In this document: positions 22,238 through 34,023 of the stretch, piece by piece
How positions within the stretch are numbered: the first letter of the stretch is position 1
Layout of the letters: the number at the start of each line of letters is the position of its first letter
Assembly: GCA_026545225.1 (NCBI GenBank)
Contig: CM048845.1
Span: 28,672,001-28,736,000, forward strand
Source of the DNA: Cornus controversa
Lineage: Eukaryota; Streptophyta; Magnoliopsida; Cornales; Cornaceae
Direction: 5' to 3'
Length of the DNA: 64,000 bases
The notes under the pieces: model-generated
Database searches by the model: none
What the model was told of the DNA's origin: nothing
What the model saw: the letters and a program-made list of their open reading frames with translations, nothing else
Position numbers and translations under genes: made by a program

Positions 22238-22746
22238 TGTGGGAGAAGGAAATTCCCACCAATAGGAATAAGACACTTGAGCATAAGAAAAGTCAACATT
22301 ATACATGACAACTACAATCAACCAGAGATATCGCCAAATTAGATTCAAATTAAGAAATATTAGATTCTTTCCTTGAGAGAAGGGAGTGATACAAATCAAC
22401 CTCAAATCAAAGTTGAATCACTGAATAATCGACACCAAATTAGCACTAGAATGGTAGCACTCCTCATATAAATATGTATAGAAAATTCCAAGAAGGGGGG
22501 GGGGGGGGGGGGTGAAGATTGCTTTCTTGTATTCAGCCATGGCTAGGCTAGAGAGAAAAAGAGAGATACTTAGTCTTTGTAATATCTCATGAAATATATA
22601 CTAAAAGTCTCCTCTCATCTATGGACGTAGGCCGAATTGTGCCGAACCATGTAAATTATGTGTGTCTACTTCAATTTCTATAATTATTGAGTGTTGTTTT
22701 CTTATTAATTGCTTAATTTTATGTTGGGAGAATTTTTGCACTTAGA
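22238..22746 (+). repeat. 3' LTR of the LARD-like element
   Basis: Starts TGTGGGAGAAGG and ends GCACTTAGA, so the canonical terminal CA is mutated to GA. A G homopolymer of about 18 bp lies near 22495-22512; the 5' copy has only GGGGGGGCGGGG there. Confidence 0.9.
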
Positions 22747-22751
22747 CTTAG

Positions 22752-24379
22752 TTATCTCAATTAGGAGTGGTTCTGAATTGTCTCTCAGTAATCAACCAGA
22801 TGGTCATTACAAGAAGGCATTTTCTTCCTTTTTTAAACTATGGAAAAAAAGTGGTCAACCGCAACAAACTGATACTACCTAACTATTTTTTATTTTCTTA
22901 ATTTCCATATGGAGACTTTAAACCCTCAAAATTTTTGTCATCTTTATAATTTGAGGACCTATCACTAGATTCCATTGTATTGACTTCGAAGGTGACCGGA
23001 AAGTATCAAACAAATTCTTCAATCTGTATTCTCATCCTTTATAGTGGTGAGGAAATTGCTAGGAAATCATGCAAAGGGTTGCTATTTTATATCGCACAAG
23101 TGTGTCCATGTAATATATTACACTTTGGTAAAATAATTACAAAAAAAAAGTACGTGATCGAATATATATGAGAATAATTTAATCTTCTATTAAATAAATG
23201 TTCAAAAAGATTAACATATAAAAAAAGGTAAAATATAATTTTATGTACGTACGTGTGTAATACGTTATATATATTATTATAAAATTTGGTACCAAAATTG
23301 GGCTATACATGTTTTATTTACCTTTTATATGTAATAACTTTGTATCAATAATTGGTGGAATATGAGAAAAACATCTAAATAAATTGTTATCCAAAGCACA
23401 ATATAAGAAAGATATAAGAAATTCAACATAGTCATTGAGTCAAAATATAAAGCAAATAAAAATAAACTTATTAAAATAATTAATCAGTAATCATGACATA
23501 ATGACAAAACTATGAGAACAGAAGAAATTATAATCCAATCAACCCTTTTAATACAAAATGCTATTACCATAGCCCTTGTTCCAAACAAAAAATTCTTAAT
23601 TGTCACTGAAACACGTATTTTGCCTCCAATTGAAAAGCCATCCAAATCTCATGATTAAGTTGACATTTATTAGCAAATTAGCACCAAGTTTGTCAAGGTG
23701 AAGCGGTTGCAAGTCGTAAACTTGTTCATCAAGCGCCATTTTTCTAGTCTTCTCTTTTCCGCTAAACGTGTCTTTCATGCTATTTAGACGGCCGCTAAAT
23801 TTTGAGATTGAGAGTTGAGACTGATAATAAGATTTTGCATCATCAAAACTGTTAATGAATAAATTATGTAATTGGTCGTTGTAATAGTTGAGATTCCTCA
23901 ACACCGAGTGAATCATTTTTGCCGCTATGTGCCAATCTTTTAACCGAACTTCTTGTCATCGCTACATTAGTTGATTAAGTAGATGGGTCTGAGTAACCAA
24001 CAGACTCATTAATATCAATGTCAACTCCACAATTCTTCTTAGTTATTGTTTCTTTCTTTTTTTCTTTCCTTCCCTCGCAATCATTATAATGTGAATGGCA
24101 TTTATTGTGGTGCCTAAAAATTTACCGAGAGTTATCTAAATTAAATTCCTTGCTTACTTGACTAGTGTACAGTTGTTTAGCTATTCTAAAAGAATAAATT
24201 AACAATAATTAGAAGTCGAACATTTAAAATATTTATGAGTTATATTTAACACAGTAAAGAACTTACCGTATCATTATTGTTGTAGCCATTGATTTGATTC
24301 ATCTTGATCGTAACCACACATTCAAATAATTCATTAATTTTTTTGAATGTCGGTCCAACAATCATCAAATCATTGCTAT
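22752..24379. other. Intergenic DNA with an unrecognised minus-strand open frame
   Basis: The only notable open frame is on the minus strand at 23596-23916 (106 codons, beginning MIHSVLRNLNYYNDQ). Upstream of it, about 24265-24390, minus-strand sequence reads GPTFKKINELFECVV before a plausible GT splice donor. This may be a relic of a two-exon gene. I do not recognise a family, and the rest is AT-rich without signal. Confidence 0.35.
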
Positions 24380-24388
24380 TTCGAGAAG

Positions 24389-24467
24389 GAGGAGTGCTAG
24401 CGGCAGTTGCTAGCGCGACTGTCCCTTAGCACTCACCCTACGTGATTGGTTAAAAATCAATCACACG

Positions 24468-24505
<38 letters not shown>

Positions 24506-24966
24506 TTATTTCTTTTTAATTCATTAAAAAAGGTTATACTTGTATTTTTAAGACATATTTTTATAAAAAATAACATAAATGCCATCAAGATAGAAAAATA
24601 ATGAAGATAAGAAGGACACATGAAACAATTTTGTCAATGATTTTTTTGTTATTTTGTATTAAAGGTTGTCTATTTCATATAGGAAACAACTGTTACCTTT
24701 TTTAAGTCAAAATCATAGTTAAAATTTTAAAACATCTTTTTATGTAGAATAACAAAAATGCCATTAAGATAACAATGACAAAAAAATAACAAGCACATAT
24801 AAAATAATTCTGTAAGTGACATTTTTGTTATTTTGTACAAAATATTGTCTAATTTATATTGAAACCAACTGTCACTCTTTTTAAGACAAAATCATAGTCA
24901 AACAGTGTGTTTAACCAATCACGTAAAGTGAGTGCTAAGCGATAGTCACGCTAGCTAACACTCTTC
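24389..24966. mobile_element. MITE with 9-bp TSD (Mutator-like), 578 bp
   Basis: Ends GAGGAGTGCTAGC and GCTAACACTCTTC are inverted, and pairing continues through GCTTAGCACTCAC and ACGTGATTGGTTAAA for about 70 bp. TTCGAGAAG (24380-24388) and TTCAAGAAG (24967-24975) flank it, a 9-bp duplication with one change. Inside, a block of about 190 bp (AATAACA-AAATGCCAT..TGTTATTTTGTA..CAACTGT) is tandemly duplicated. An (AT)n tract lies at 24472-24501. No ORF. Confidence 0.85.
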
Positions 24967-24975
24967 TTCAAGAAG

Positions 24976-25361
24976 ATGGAGTACCAAAATGTTGTACAAA
25001 ATTTTTGTGAATTCGGTTCCACAACGTCAACCTTTGTTGGTCTTCACTGTCTACATCCTACTATGTCAAATTAAGGGACTTTAAGTAGTCGAATAAGCAA
25101 CAATTAAGGGAGTTTAAGTAGTCGAATTTATGTTTATATGGGCAGAGCAATTTGGATGATTTATTTTTGACAGTCACAGAAATAAAAATAATTCAATATG
25201 GCTTAGACACTTGGAAAATCGATGACAAAAAATAACACTGTAGAGCATTCATTAAAAGGGACACACAATGTCTAAATAGATGTAGCCAGGGTTGTAAGAA
25301 TGAAAGCTATGATTTTAATAGAAGTAGGTAAATTTTATAAAGGTCATGGTGCTCTCAAACA
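24976..25361. other. Intergenic DNA
   Basis: AATTAAGGGA-TTTAAGTAGTCGAAT is present twice in tandem near 25070-25130. No gene seen. Confidence 0.55.
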
Positions 25362-25456
25362 TGTGCACTGGCAAACTGCTGCTGCTTTTTGGGAAGTTTA
25401 GATCGAGTTTTTTTGACTAGTTTAGGTAAATGTTTTACAATGGATTTCCCTTTAAA

Positions 25457-25495
<39 letters not shown>

Positions 25496-25729
25496 TGCGG
25501 TGCATAATAGGCTTGTACAAAATACATAAAGATTTATGGTATTTTACTTTACCAGCTGTGCCCTATTTATATATAATCTTTATGCATATATCTCAAGAAT
25601 TTTATAAAATTTATACAGGGACTTGTCTTTCTTACCTTTTTTTGCCAATATACAATTAATAGACGACGGTGGAGCTGTTATATTTTGGATAAAATAACAA
25701 AAAAGTGTGTGATACATGTATATATATGA
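25362..25729. repeat. Second copy of the 505-880 block
   Basis: Same order of landmarks as 505-880, with a longer (AT)n tract (25461-25493). See that entry for the comparison. Confidence 0.75.
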
Positions 25730-27061
25730 ATTACCAACACAGGTGTACTAGAAGCAAAAACAGACTATATTACTAAAACACCTATTGGACTTGCAATTTA
25801 CTAAAACAATGTTTTCTGCACTGAAAAAAAGAGAGAATAAGAAAAAGCAATTTGTAACAGGTACTCTGTTCCTCTTCTCTCTGTTTATATGCGTGTGCAC
25901 TTAGTGTGTTTTATACGAAGTAATAAGTAATGGAACTGACAACACATATCCCAAAATAGAAGACTGAAGGTAGGATTCAAAATAGTTGATCGTCAAGGAT
26001 ACAAAAAAATAGTTATCTTGAAATTGATTGATCAAACTGAAAAATCTAACCCCCAACATTTCAAATCTTTATAGTAAATTGAGCAAGGTTTAATGTCACA
26101 ATCCAGTCATCGTGGTATTTCACCTTCAACGACAAGCTCTCCTTCCCATCGCTCTTGCCGAACGCTTGTTAGGTGGAATTGGAGAGAGAGAGAGAGAGAC
26201 AAATTGATGAGAGAGACGGTGAGATCGAAGCGAGAGAAAGGGGAAGAGAGAGAAGTGAGATCAAAGAGAGAGAGGTTGGATAAAAGAAAGAAACTCTAAT
26301 TCACATTTTGTTTTATGGATAGAAGATGAATTAATTATGAATACCCATATTCATCCCATCTAATCCGCCAATTAATTGATTTATATTTATCCAATCCGTT
26401 TATCACCTATATAAAAAAATAAGTCCCATATTTATTTTTAACCGGACAAAATGATGGGTTTGCATCCAATTTGCCACCCCTAACCACCACCTAGACCACC
26501 GGATCATCGTATTTGAGTTGAGACCTTGCTCTCATCCTCTGTTTTACTTGATTTGAATTTTCGTCATAACCGTTATTACGGTTATCACTTGTTTTGAGGC
26601 TTAGGCCTTTTTAGTCTTTGGACTCGCTTTTATTTTCTCCTTTTCTAATTACGGGCTTGTGAGTTCTCAACTAACAGGCCCAATACCGTACATTTATCAT
26701 TTATATTTTGTACAATACTTACCTGAATTTTTGAAAAAATATATATATATATATAGAATTACAAGGCTACTCTAGTAATGCTCCAAGTTTTTCTCTTAAA
26801 TTCATAATAAGAAACTAAGAATCAAGCAAAACTTCTAGTGTTCAAGGTTGATTCACCCTCCACATCAATCATTTCACCAACATATGTATCTTTCTTGGAA
26901 GCAATCCAAAGAATCACTCGGTTGTGGTTTCTCACAATCAATAATTAGCATGTCGGACACAACTAGTAACTAATCATTGATTTTAGTTACAAGCTTTGCA
27001 AATGAAATGAAAATCTAAGCTGAGTTACATACTGATGGACAAGAAGATGGTATAATTTTAT
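25730..27061. other. Intergenic DNA with a GA-rich stretch
   Basis: (GA)n-rich sequence at 26178-26280 produces an open frame (26093-26299) of low complexity that is not a credible protein. A short open minus-strand stretch at about 26810-26940 is unassigned. Confidence 0.5.
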
Positions 27062-27066
27062 CTTTC

Positions 27067-27832
27067 TGTAGACATATAAATTTTGTGATGGTCTAATCAC
27101 CGTCGATTGGTTAAACAAATCAAACACTCTTGATCAATTAAATTCTACAATTGCAGGTCCCGTCAACGAACACTTGTCAAAATCTTGTCAAAAATGTATG
27201 ATAATTCAAAATTAAATTTGAATTTATTTTCATATAAAAGGAGGCAAAATCTCTTTATTCATGAAAGTTGGCACAATTAATGGGGAGTTACCAAATTAAA
27301 CCCTCATTCTTTTGCCTTTAAATACAAGGTTACCCTACACATTCGGCGAATATACGGACACGGAGACAGAGATTAAGAGAACAAAAAAGCTCTGTTGAAC
27401 CTCTGTCTCGACCACCAACGAAGTTCTGAAGACAAAGACATCAAGCATGCTACACAAGTGTCGTTCTACTACAAAGACTTTAAATTCTCGAAGAATCTAA
27501 AGACGAAGAATAACAAGCACGCCACACAAGTGTCATTCTTCTTCAAAGATTTCAATCCACCGTTCGAGATCAAGCTCTATCGGCCGTCGATCGGAAATCC
27601 CATCAAGCCTTCCTCAATCTTGGAGATTTGAAGAAAGCTCATCACTACCGGTTCAAGAACAAGCTTTTGAAGCCATTGCACCAAACATCAAGGAGATTAA
27701 ATCAGAGGAAGATTCTTTATTGTAAAGGAATCGACCACAGAGAATTGTACCCATTATTCTGAAATTAATAAAATTGATTGTTTGTTACTCATTTTCGTTC
27801 CTAGATTTTCGGACACGAAATTTGTGTGTACA
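27067..27832 (+). repeat. 5' LTR of the Tat-type element
   Basis: Begins TGTAGACATATAAATTTTG and ends TTTGTGTGTACA. The TATA position reads TTTAAATA at 27317-27324, a change from the TATAAATA kept in the 3' LTR. Two internal copies of ACACAAGTGTC-TTCT (about 27454 and 27524) are a short local repeat. Confidence 0.93.
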
Positions 27833-27838
27833 AATTTC

Positions 27839-27857
27839 TGGCACGCCCAGTGGGACC
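27839..27857 (+). other. Primer-binding site of the Tat-type element
   Basis: TGGCACGCCCAGTGGGACC begins six bases after the LTR end; the spacing is longer than usual. This PBS form is common in plant Tat elements. Confidence 0.75.
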
Positions 27858-27918
27858 TCTTTGCCTCTCATCTCTATCTCCTTAATCAATTTGTCAACGA
27901 TTTTCCTTAATTGCATTG

Positions 27919-29548
27919 ATGGCCCCTAAGAAGGTTCAACTCGGTCAAGGCTCAAAGAATGTTGGCAAGAACGTTGCCACTGCAACAATCAACAACTCTC
28001 TCATTAAGAAGGACACTAAGAATGTTATGGCTCTATGAAGTCCAACAACTCGTAGCAAAACAAAGGTAACTGCTTCTCTAGCACAGAAACAAAGCATGGT
28101 AGATGTCAACTTGACCAAGCCTGCAAGTGCAAAAACTCATCATCCATTTATCACTCGCGAGTCCTTTAGGATGATGAACTTAAATAACACAAGTCTTGAA
28201 GAAGTTCCTCCAGTTTCTGAAGGCTCTTTTCTGAAAGATATATCACCGCGCTCATCTCGCTCTATGTGAGATTCTAATTCGAGTACGGGGATCGCGCTCA
28301 GTTTCCTCCCCTAAATCTCTGAGAGAGTTGATTTCTCCAAGGTACCTAGGTTTCTAGACATGATCACAATCAACCAACATGCAAGTTATGATGACCAATA
28401 CAACATCGGTAGAGGAACAACTTAAGACCAAGGCTCGCACTATTGAAAAGCTCACCAAAACCGTTGAAGAAAAAGACTTGATGATTGCTTCTCTCATGAA
28501 TAGGTTGGAAGCTCAAAAATCTAAGGAGTCAAGTCAAGAACTCTCACACCCTCCCGATTTCACACAACAAGGGGCCACAACAAACAAGACTCACCATGCA
28601 AGCACGTCGGAGCAAAGGGCAAATCATCCCAGTTTTGCGCCTTCTATTGCTTCGTTGTCTATTCAAAAACTTCATGATATGATCACTAACATGATCAGGT
28701 TACAATATGGTGGTGTTTTTCAAAGCTCGCTCATGTATTCAAAACCTTATACAAGACGAATTAACAACATCAGGATACCAGCTGGGTATCAACCTCCCAA
28801 GCTTTAATAATTCGATGGAAAGGGCAACCCTAAGCAACACGTCGCTCATTTTGTCAAAACTTGTAATAATATCGGATCTGAGGGTGACCTTCTAGTAAAA
28901 CAATTTGTCCATTCCCTTAAAGAAAATGCCTTCGATTGGTACACTGACTTGGAGGTTGAATCAATCGATAGTTGGGAGCAGATGAAGTGAGAGTTTTTAA
29001 ATCGCTTTTAAAGTACTCGACGTACCATGAGCATGATAGAACTCACCAATACTAAGTAATGGAAGGACGAACCTATTACGGATTATATCAACAGGTGGCG
29101 TGCGCTCAGCTTAGACTGTAAAGATTGACTCTCAGAAATTCTTGGTGTCGAGATATGCATGTAGGGTATGCATTGGGGACTCCTTTATATCCTTAAAGGC
29201 ATCAAACCTCATTCCTTTGAAGAGTTGGCTACACGTGCACATGACATGGAGATCAACATCAATGCTAATGGTGGAAAGAACCCTTCTGTCTTGGAGCAAC
29301 ACAAGGACAAAAAGGAAGGAAAGAAAGATGAGAAGTTATCAAAGAAGGTCTCCAAGGAGACTATGGCCGCCACAGCCGTACCCTTGAAGGTCTTTACGAA
29401 AGAAAAGAATAAAGAAAATAGCAAGCAAAGCAAATTCCAAGAGAATGAGAGACCTCATCCCACACTCAAGGAATTGGAGAAAAAGGAGTACCCATTCCCA
29501 GACTCCGATGTACTTGGTATATTGAATTTTTGTTCGAAAAGAAAATAA
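27919..29548 (+). pseudogene. Tat element gag remnant
   Basis: Starts at ATG 27919 (MAPKKVQLGQ), is stopped by TGA near 28036, and has further stops and frameshifts. The coiled-coil-like stretch KARTIEKLTKTVEEKD (about 28424) precedes the gag domain, which reads GNPKQHVAHFVKTCNN (about 28823) and VHSLKENAFDWYTDLE (about 28907), then WRALSLDCKD and MHWGLLYILKGIKPHSFEEL (about 29168). At least five stops fall inside the domain between 28805 and 29165. A lysine-rich C-terminal tail covers 29280-29450. The order and wording match Tat-lineage Gag. Confidence 0.87.
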
Positions 29549-30143
29549 TTGAACTCCTAGAATGCAAACTCCCGAAGGAGATGGGACGAGTGCATGACCC
29601 AAAATACTACAAGTATCATCGTATTGTCAGCCATCCAATTGAGAAATGCTTTATATTCAAAGAATTGGTTATGACCTTGGTAAAACAAGGGAAGATTCTT
29701 TTGGATGGTGACGAAGTAGTTGAATCAAATCATGCTACCGTTATGTCTGAATTTCTCAACTTGACTGGTACCAAGAATATTCAGTTTGGTTCGTTGGATC
29801 TAGTGATTGTCCCAATGCTATATACAGAGCTATCTAGACAAGAAGAAGAAGGATGGACTCGTGTGAGGAGAAAGAAGTCACAAAAGTAATGTACTACTTT
29901 AATGCAACCTGCTCATTTTAATAGGGGAAAAAGAAGAGACAGACAATCATCAAAAATGACTCATCCAATGGTTCTCGCAGGCTCGCTACTTTACGAGATT
30001 TCTTCCCAATTGAATACTTTAGCGAAGATCAAATTTAGACTGTTTACACAGTAACTATTGCTGAAACTGACTGGCAAAGTGGAGAAGAATATTCTGAAGA
30101 AGAATCTCAAGCCCTAGAAGATAATGATGAGCAAGTCCCTACT
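29530..30143 (+). pseudogene. Tat element gag-protease linker remnant
   Basis: Open frame 29530-29889 encodes ELLECKLPKEMGRVHDPKYY and YHRIVSHPIEKCFIFKELV. This zinc-knuckle-like region, with H and C residues spaced as C-x(n)-H-x-x-x-x-C, is common between Gag and protease in Tat elements. An acidic stretch (EEYSEEESQALEDNDE) follows near 30085. The separation from gag by a frameshift near 29530-29548 shows decay. Confidence 0.65.
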
Positions 30144-31110
30144 ATGACTTGTGCCTCTTGTTGTGCAGCAATCACTTTCACTGATGAGGATCTTCAATTA
30201 GGGTCGAAGCCACAAAATCGACCACTCTTCATTTCTGGATATGTTCAAGAACAGAAACTCACTCGGATCCTCATTGATAGAAGTTTTGTAGTGAAGGCTG
30301 TGTTTGCAGATGATAAGTCATTCACTGAGGTGGAATCATATTTTGCAGATGCCAAGTTTTACTTGAACATTGATACACCAACAGAAGTTCTTCCATTAGA
30401 AATTCCTTCGACAGGAAAATCAAAAGGTAAAGAAATTCCAATTAATCTTGAAGAAACTCTTGATTGTAATAGTAAGAAGTCTATAACTGTTACACAAGAG
30501 TCTGAGTCATCTTCAAAAACTCTCAAGGGCGAGCCCCCTTTTTCATGTATGTTCCAAAGTCTATAAGAAAGGAAAGACAATCACCATTTGTTGAGCTTGC
30601 CGAGACAAAAGAAATGAGGACAATACCCACTCCTGATATGGCAGAAAGTGATATGCATGTACTTCATAAGAGTTCTATAATTCCTATCGTGAAGCTTGAG
30701 AAGTTCAAAATTGTTAAACTACCATTGAAGGGATTTGTCTTTGGCTCTCATAACTCGATGAAACAAAACTCACTCCCTCGTCAAAGAACTAAAGAAGGAT
30801 TTGATCCAAATGCATACAAGCTGTTAGCTAATTCAGGATATGACTTTGAAAATCCTACAACACTTGGGCAACTCAGTTCGAAAGTCATAGGTGAGAAGAC
30901 GGCCTTAATGAAATGTAGAAGAAGTTGTGCCAACAAGGGTATAGAATCAGTTTGCCTAAAACTGGCCTAGGATTCACGCCAAAAGAGCTTGTCTATGTCT
31001 CTATAGGAAGAAAGGGCAAGCAAAAAATTACACAGTACATTAGTGTTGAAGAAGTTGAAGAGAATGAGGACCAAGTACCTGTTTTACGAACTTTGATCTT
31101 TGATCTTTGA
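30144..31110 (+). pseudogene. Tat element protease remnant
   Basis: The open frame 30144-30566 carries FTDEDLQLGSKPQNRPLFIS and TRILIDRSFVVKAVF. The second phrase corresponds to the LIDGGSAVN-type active site of Tat proteases, but Gly-Gly is replaced by Arg-Ser, so catalysis would be lost. The continuing linker (30545-31110) shows LPLKGFVFG, PNAYKLLANSGYDFENPT and TGLGFTPKEL across frameshifts, which are landmarks of the protease-RT spacer in this lineage. Confidence 0.75.
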
Positions 31111-31415
31111 TCAGATTAAAGCCCCAAGGCCCCATACTTTGATGTTTGAAAGGTTGAATATGGGTGGTTAAGCAAAGAGATCGTCTCCTCATATTAACCA
31201 TTCTTCCCTGGCTTCATTAATCAGTAGGTTAGATACCCTTACTCAAAATAGAGAAGCTCTGAATTCTCAGCCATGAAACTCTGTATTTTTTTGGATTAAA
31301 GGCACAAGTTCCACACCTGAGGAAAGAGGTAATGAGGTAAGTCAAAGAAAAATTGAGCTTAGATCAAAAAAGGATGATGATGTTCGAAGCCTAATTCCAT
31401 CATGAATAGCGTAAA

Positions 31416-33180
31416 GTGAATTTAGAAATCAACATTGATGAAGTGCTAAAAGTCAAAAGACGAACCATTATATGCACGGAGAATCCTAACCAAGAAAACC
31501 AAGCAGAAGTTACAGAAGAAACGATTTATGCTACTTCTCACCATATCACAGTGGAGGAAGAAGATTTGAATTCTAATTCACAAGATGAAGAAGTCAAGGA
31601 AGCACCTCCAACACTTGAAGACGGGGGGCAATCTACTATTGATCAACTTAAAGAAATAAAGTTGGGTTCATCTGAAGAACCTAAGCTAGTTTTTGTCAAT
31701 GCACTCTTAAGCCCTCTAGAGGAAAAAGAGTATGTCAAATTATTATTTGAATATAGAGACATCTTTGCCTGGACTTACAAAGAAATGTCGGGTCATGAGC
31801 CTAAGATTGTAGTCCATAACCTTGCGGTTAAGCATGACACACGTCCAATCAAGCAATCTCAACATTTCTCCATGCCTGATCTTATCCCAAATATTGAACA
31901 AGAAATCAACAAACTAATTGATGCAGGCTTCATTCAAGAGGTTAAATATCCAACATGGATTTCAAGTATTGTCCAGTTAAAAAGAAAAATGGACAAATAC
32001 GAGTTTGTGTGGACTTCCTTGACCTGAACTCTGCATACCCAAAAGATGACTTCCTTATTCCTGTGGCTGAACTCATGGTGGATGCAACAATGGGACATGA
32101 GGCTCTTTCGTTCATGGATTACTTCTCTAGTTACAATCAAATAAGAATGTCGCCAAAAGATGAAGAGTTAAGTGCGTTTCGCACTCCAAAGGGGATTTAT
32201 TGCTACAAGGTTATGCCTTTTAGACTTAAGAATGCCGGTGCTACTTATCAACAGGCCATGCAAAAAAATTTTGATGACATGCTTTATAAAATCGTAGAAT
32301 ACTATGTCGATGACTTGGTTGTCAAAACCAAGGAAAGAATGACTCATCTCAAAGATTTTCGCATAGTTTTTGAACGATTAAGAAAATTTCAACTAAAGAT
32401 TAATCCTCTCAAATGTGCATTTGGTGTCACATCAGGAAAGTTCCTTGGATATATTGTCCGATATCGTGGCATTGAAGTCGACCCATCAAAGATTGATGCC
32501 ATTCAAAAAATGACACCACCTAAAAATCTACGTGAATTGCGAAGTCTTCAAGGACAACTTACTTTCATTCGTCGATTCATTTCAAATTTGGCTGGACAAT
32601 GTCAACTATTTAGTCGACTTATCAAGAAAGATGCTCCATTCACATGGGACCAGACCTACCAAAATGATTTGGTCAGTATCAAGAAATACTTACTTAACCC
32701 CCTGGTGTTGGGAGCTCCTATTCCTGGAAAAGTACTTATACTATACATTGCTGCTCAAGAAAAATCTCTCGAGGCTCTTCTAGCACAAAATAATGAGGAG
32801 AACAAGGAAAATGCTTTATACTATTTGAGTCAGAGACTGACTACGACAAAGTTCAAGTACCCTTCAATTAAGAAGACTTCTCTTGCATTAGTTTTTGCTT
32901 CCCAAAAATTGAGACATTATTTTTTGGCTCACACAGTCCATGTGGTTACAAAAATGGACCCACCCAAATATGTTATGTCAAGACCTGTTCTTTCTAGGCG
33001 ACTCGCAAGGTGGTCAATTTTGTTCAATGAATTCAAAATCTTGTATATTCTGCGTAAAGTAGTCAAAGGGCAAGCCCTTGCTAATTTCTTGGCTGACCAT
33101 CCCATACCAGCTGATTGGAAAATTTTAGAGTACTTTCCTAATGAGGAAGTGTTCCTTATTGATATCCTTCCCCATGGATA
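31416..33180 (+). pseudogene. Tat element reverse transcriptase and RNase H remnant
   Basis: The N-terminal part (31416-32027) reads LEEKEYVKLLFEYRDIFAWT and IPNIEQEINKLIDAGFIQEV; a one-base shift near 31970 moves the frame to 31955-33181. RT landmarks then follow: VCVDFLDLNSAYPKDDF, FMDYFSSYNQIRM, KGIYCYKVMPFRLKNAGATY and the catalytic YYVDDLVVK (about 32300). LRSLQGQLTFIRRFISNL opens the connection, and ALYYLSQRLTTTK with LARWSILFNEF marks RNase H. This stretch is open for 408 codons, the longest in the element, and ends at TAA 33179-33181. Confidence 0.92.
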
Positions 33181-33815
33181 ATGTTCTTTGATGGCGCGGT
33201 ATGTTCTGAAGGAGCTGGGGTGGGCGTGGTATTTGTCTCTCCACAAAGGCAAATTCTTCCATACGCATTTTCATTTCCAGAAAATTGTTCAAATAATGTT
33301 GCTGAATATCAAGTTATGATAATTGGTCTTCAAATGGCAAATGAAATGAAAATTTCAGACATTGAAATTTATGGGGATTCCAAGTTAGTGATCAACCAAC
33401 TTCTCAAGGATTATGAAGTCAAAAAAGACAATTTGATCCCATATTCTCAGTATGCTTTTAATCTACTTAGTAGATTTGATAATGTTGTCTTAGAACATGT
33501 TCCAAGGGAAGAAAATTGATTGACAGATGCACTAGCTAACTTGGCAATCACAATGGCATTAGGGGAAGATGAGGCAATTACTGTTGTAGTATGTCAATGA
33601 TGGGTACTACCACAATTACTCGAAGGCCAATTAGAAGAAATAAATGCAATCTCTATTTCAATTGTTGAAACTGAAGACTGGAGACGACCCATCATCAATT
33701 ACCTAGAACATGGGAAGCTTATTAAAGATCCTCATCCCAAAACTGAGATTCGTCGAAGAGCTCCCCAATTTATTATTAAAATAGACAACTTAACAATTCT
33801 GCAAGAGTTTGTTTA
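33181..33815 (+). pseudogene. Second (Tat-type) RNase H and truncated integrase start
   Basis: Begins in another frame with MFFDGAVCSEGAGVGVVFVS and continues NNVAEYQVMIIGLQMA and IYGDSKLVINQL. These match the additional RNase H that Tat elements carry after the usual one; the Asp of FFDGA, Glu of AEY and Asp of GDSK are kept. After a TGA (33517-33519) the frame continues LTDALANLA, then WRRPIINYLEHG and IRRRAPQFI near 33760. Relatives continue from there into integrase, but here the similarity ends at about 33815 and no integrase motif follows anywhere in the element. Confidence 0.85.
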
Positions 33816-34023
33816 ATGCATAACATAAAATTATTGATAACAAGGCAATATATAAAAGAGAGAAATTAAGACAGTCAAGGTAACTCTAGGATCTCTTCTT
33901 GCTCTTTCTTAAACATGTGTCACATCTGCAATATCTGAAGAAAGGGCCTTGTTAAGGCATGAGTCAATGTGGGCCAAGCGTTATGAGTGTACTTCTTCAG
34001 TCAAAGCTTAGGCATACCTCGAC

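Larger units (their letters stand above)
8590..22746 (+). mobile_element. Large non-coding LTR retrotransposon (LARD-like), 14.2 kb with nested chromovirus
   Basis: Two LTRs of about 500 bp (8590-9089, 22238-22746) bound the element. The flanks ATTAG (8585-8589) and CTTAG (22747-22751) agree at four of five bases, consistent with an aged target duplication. A primer-binding site follows the first LTR and a polypurine tract precedes the second. Excluding the chromovirus inserted at 11078-18349, the internal region is about 5.9 kb. It shows no gag or pol motif in any frame, so this is a large retrotransposon derivative that would need proteins in trans. The region before the 3' LTR is a tandem array (20640-21880). 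Confidence 0.85.

Noticed and set aside
26093-26299. Arg/Glu-rich open frame
   Set aside because: Product of a (GA)n tract.
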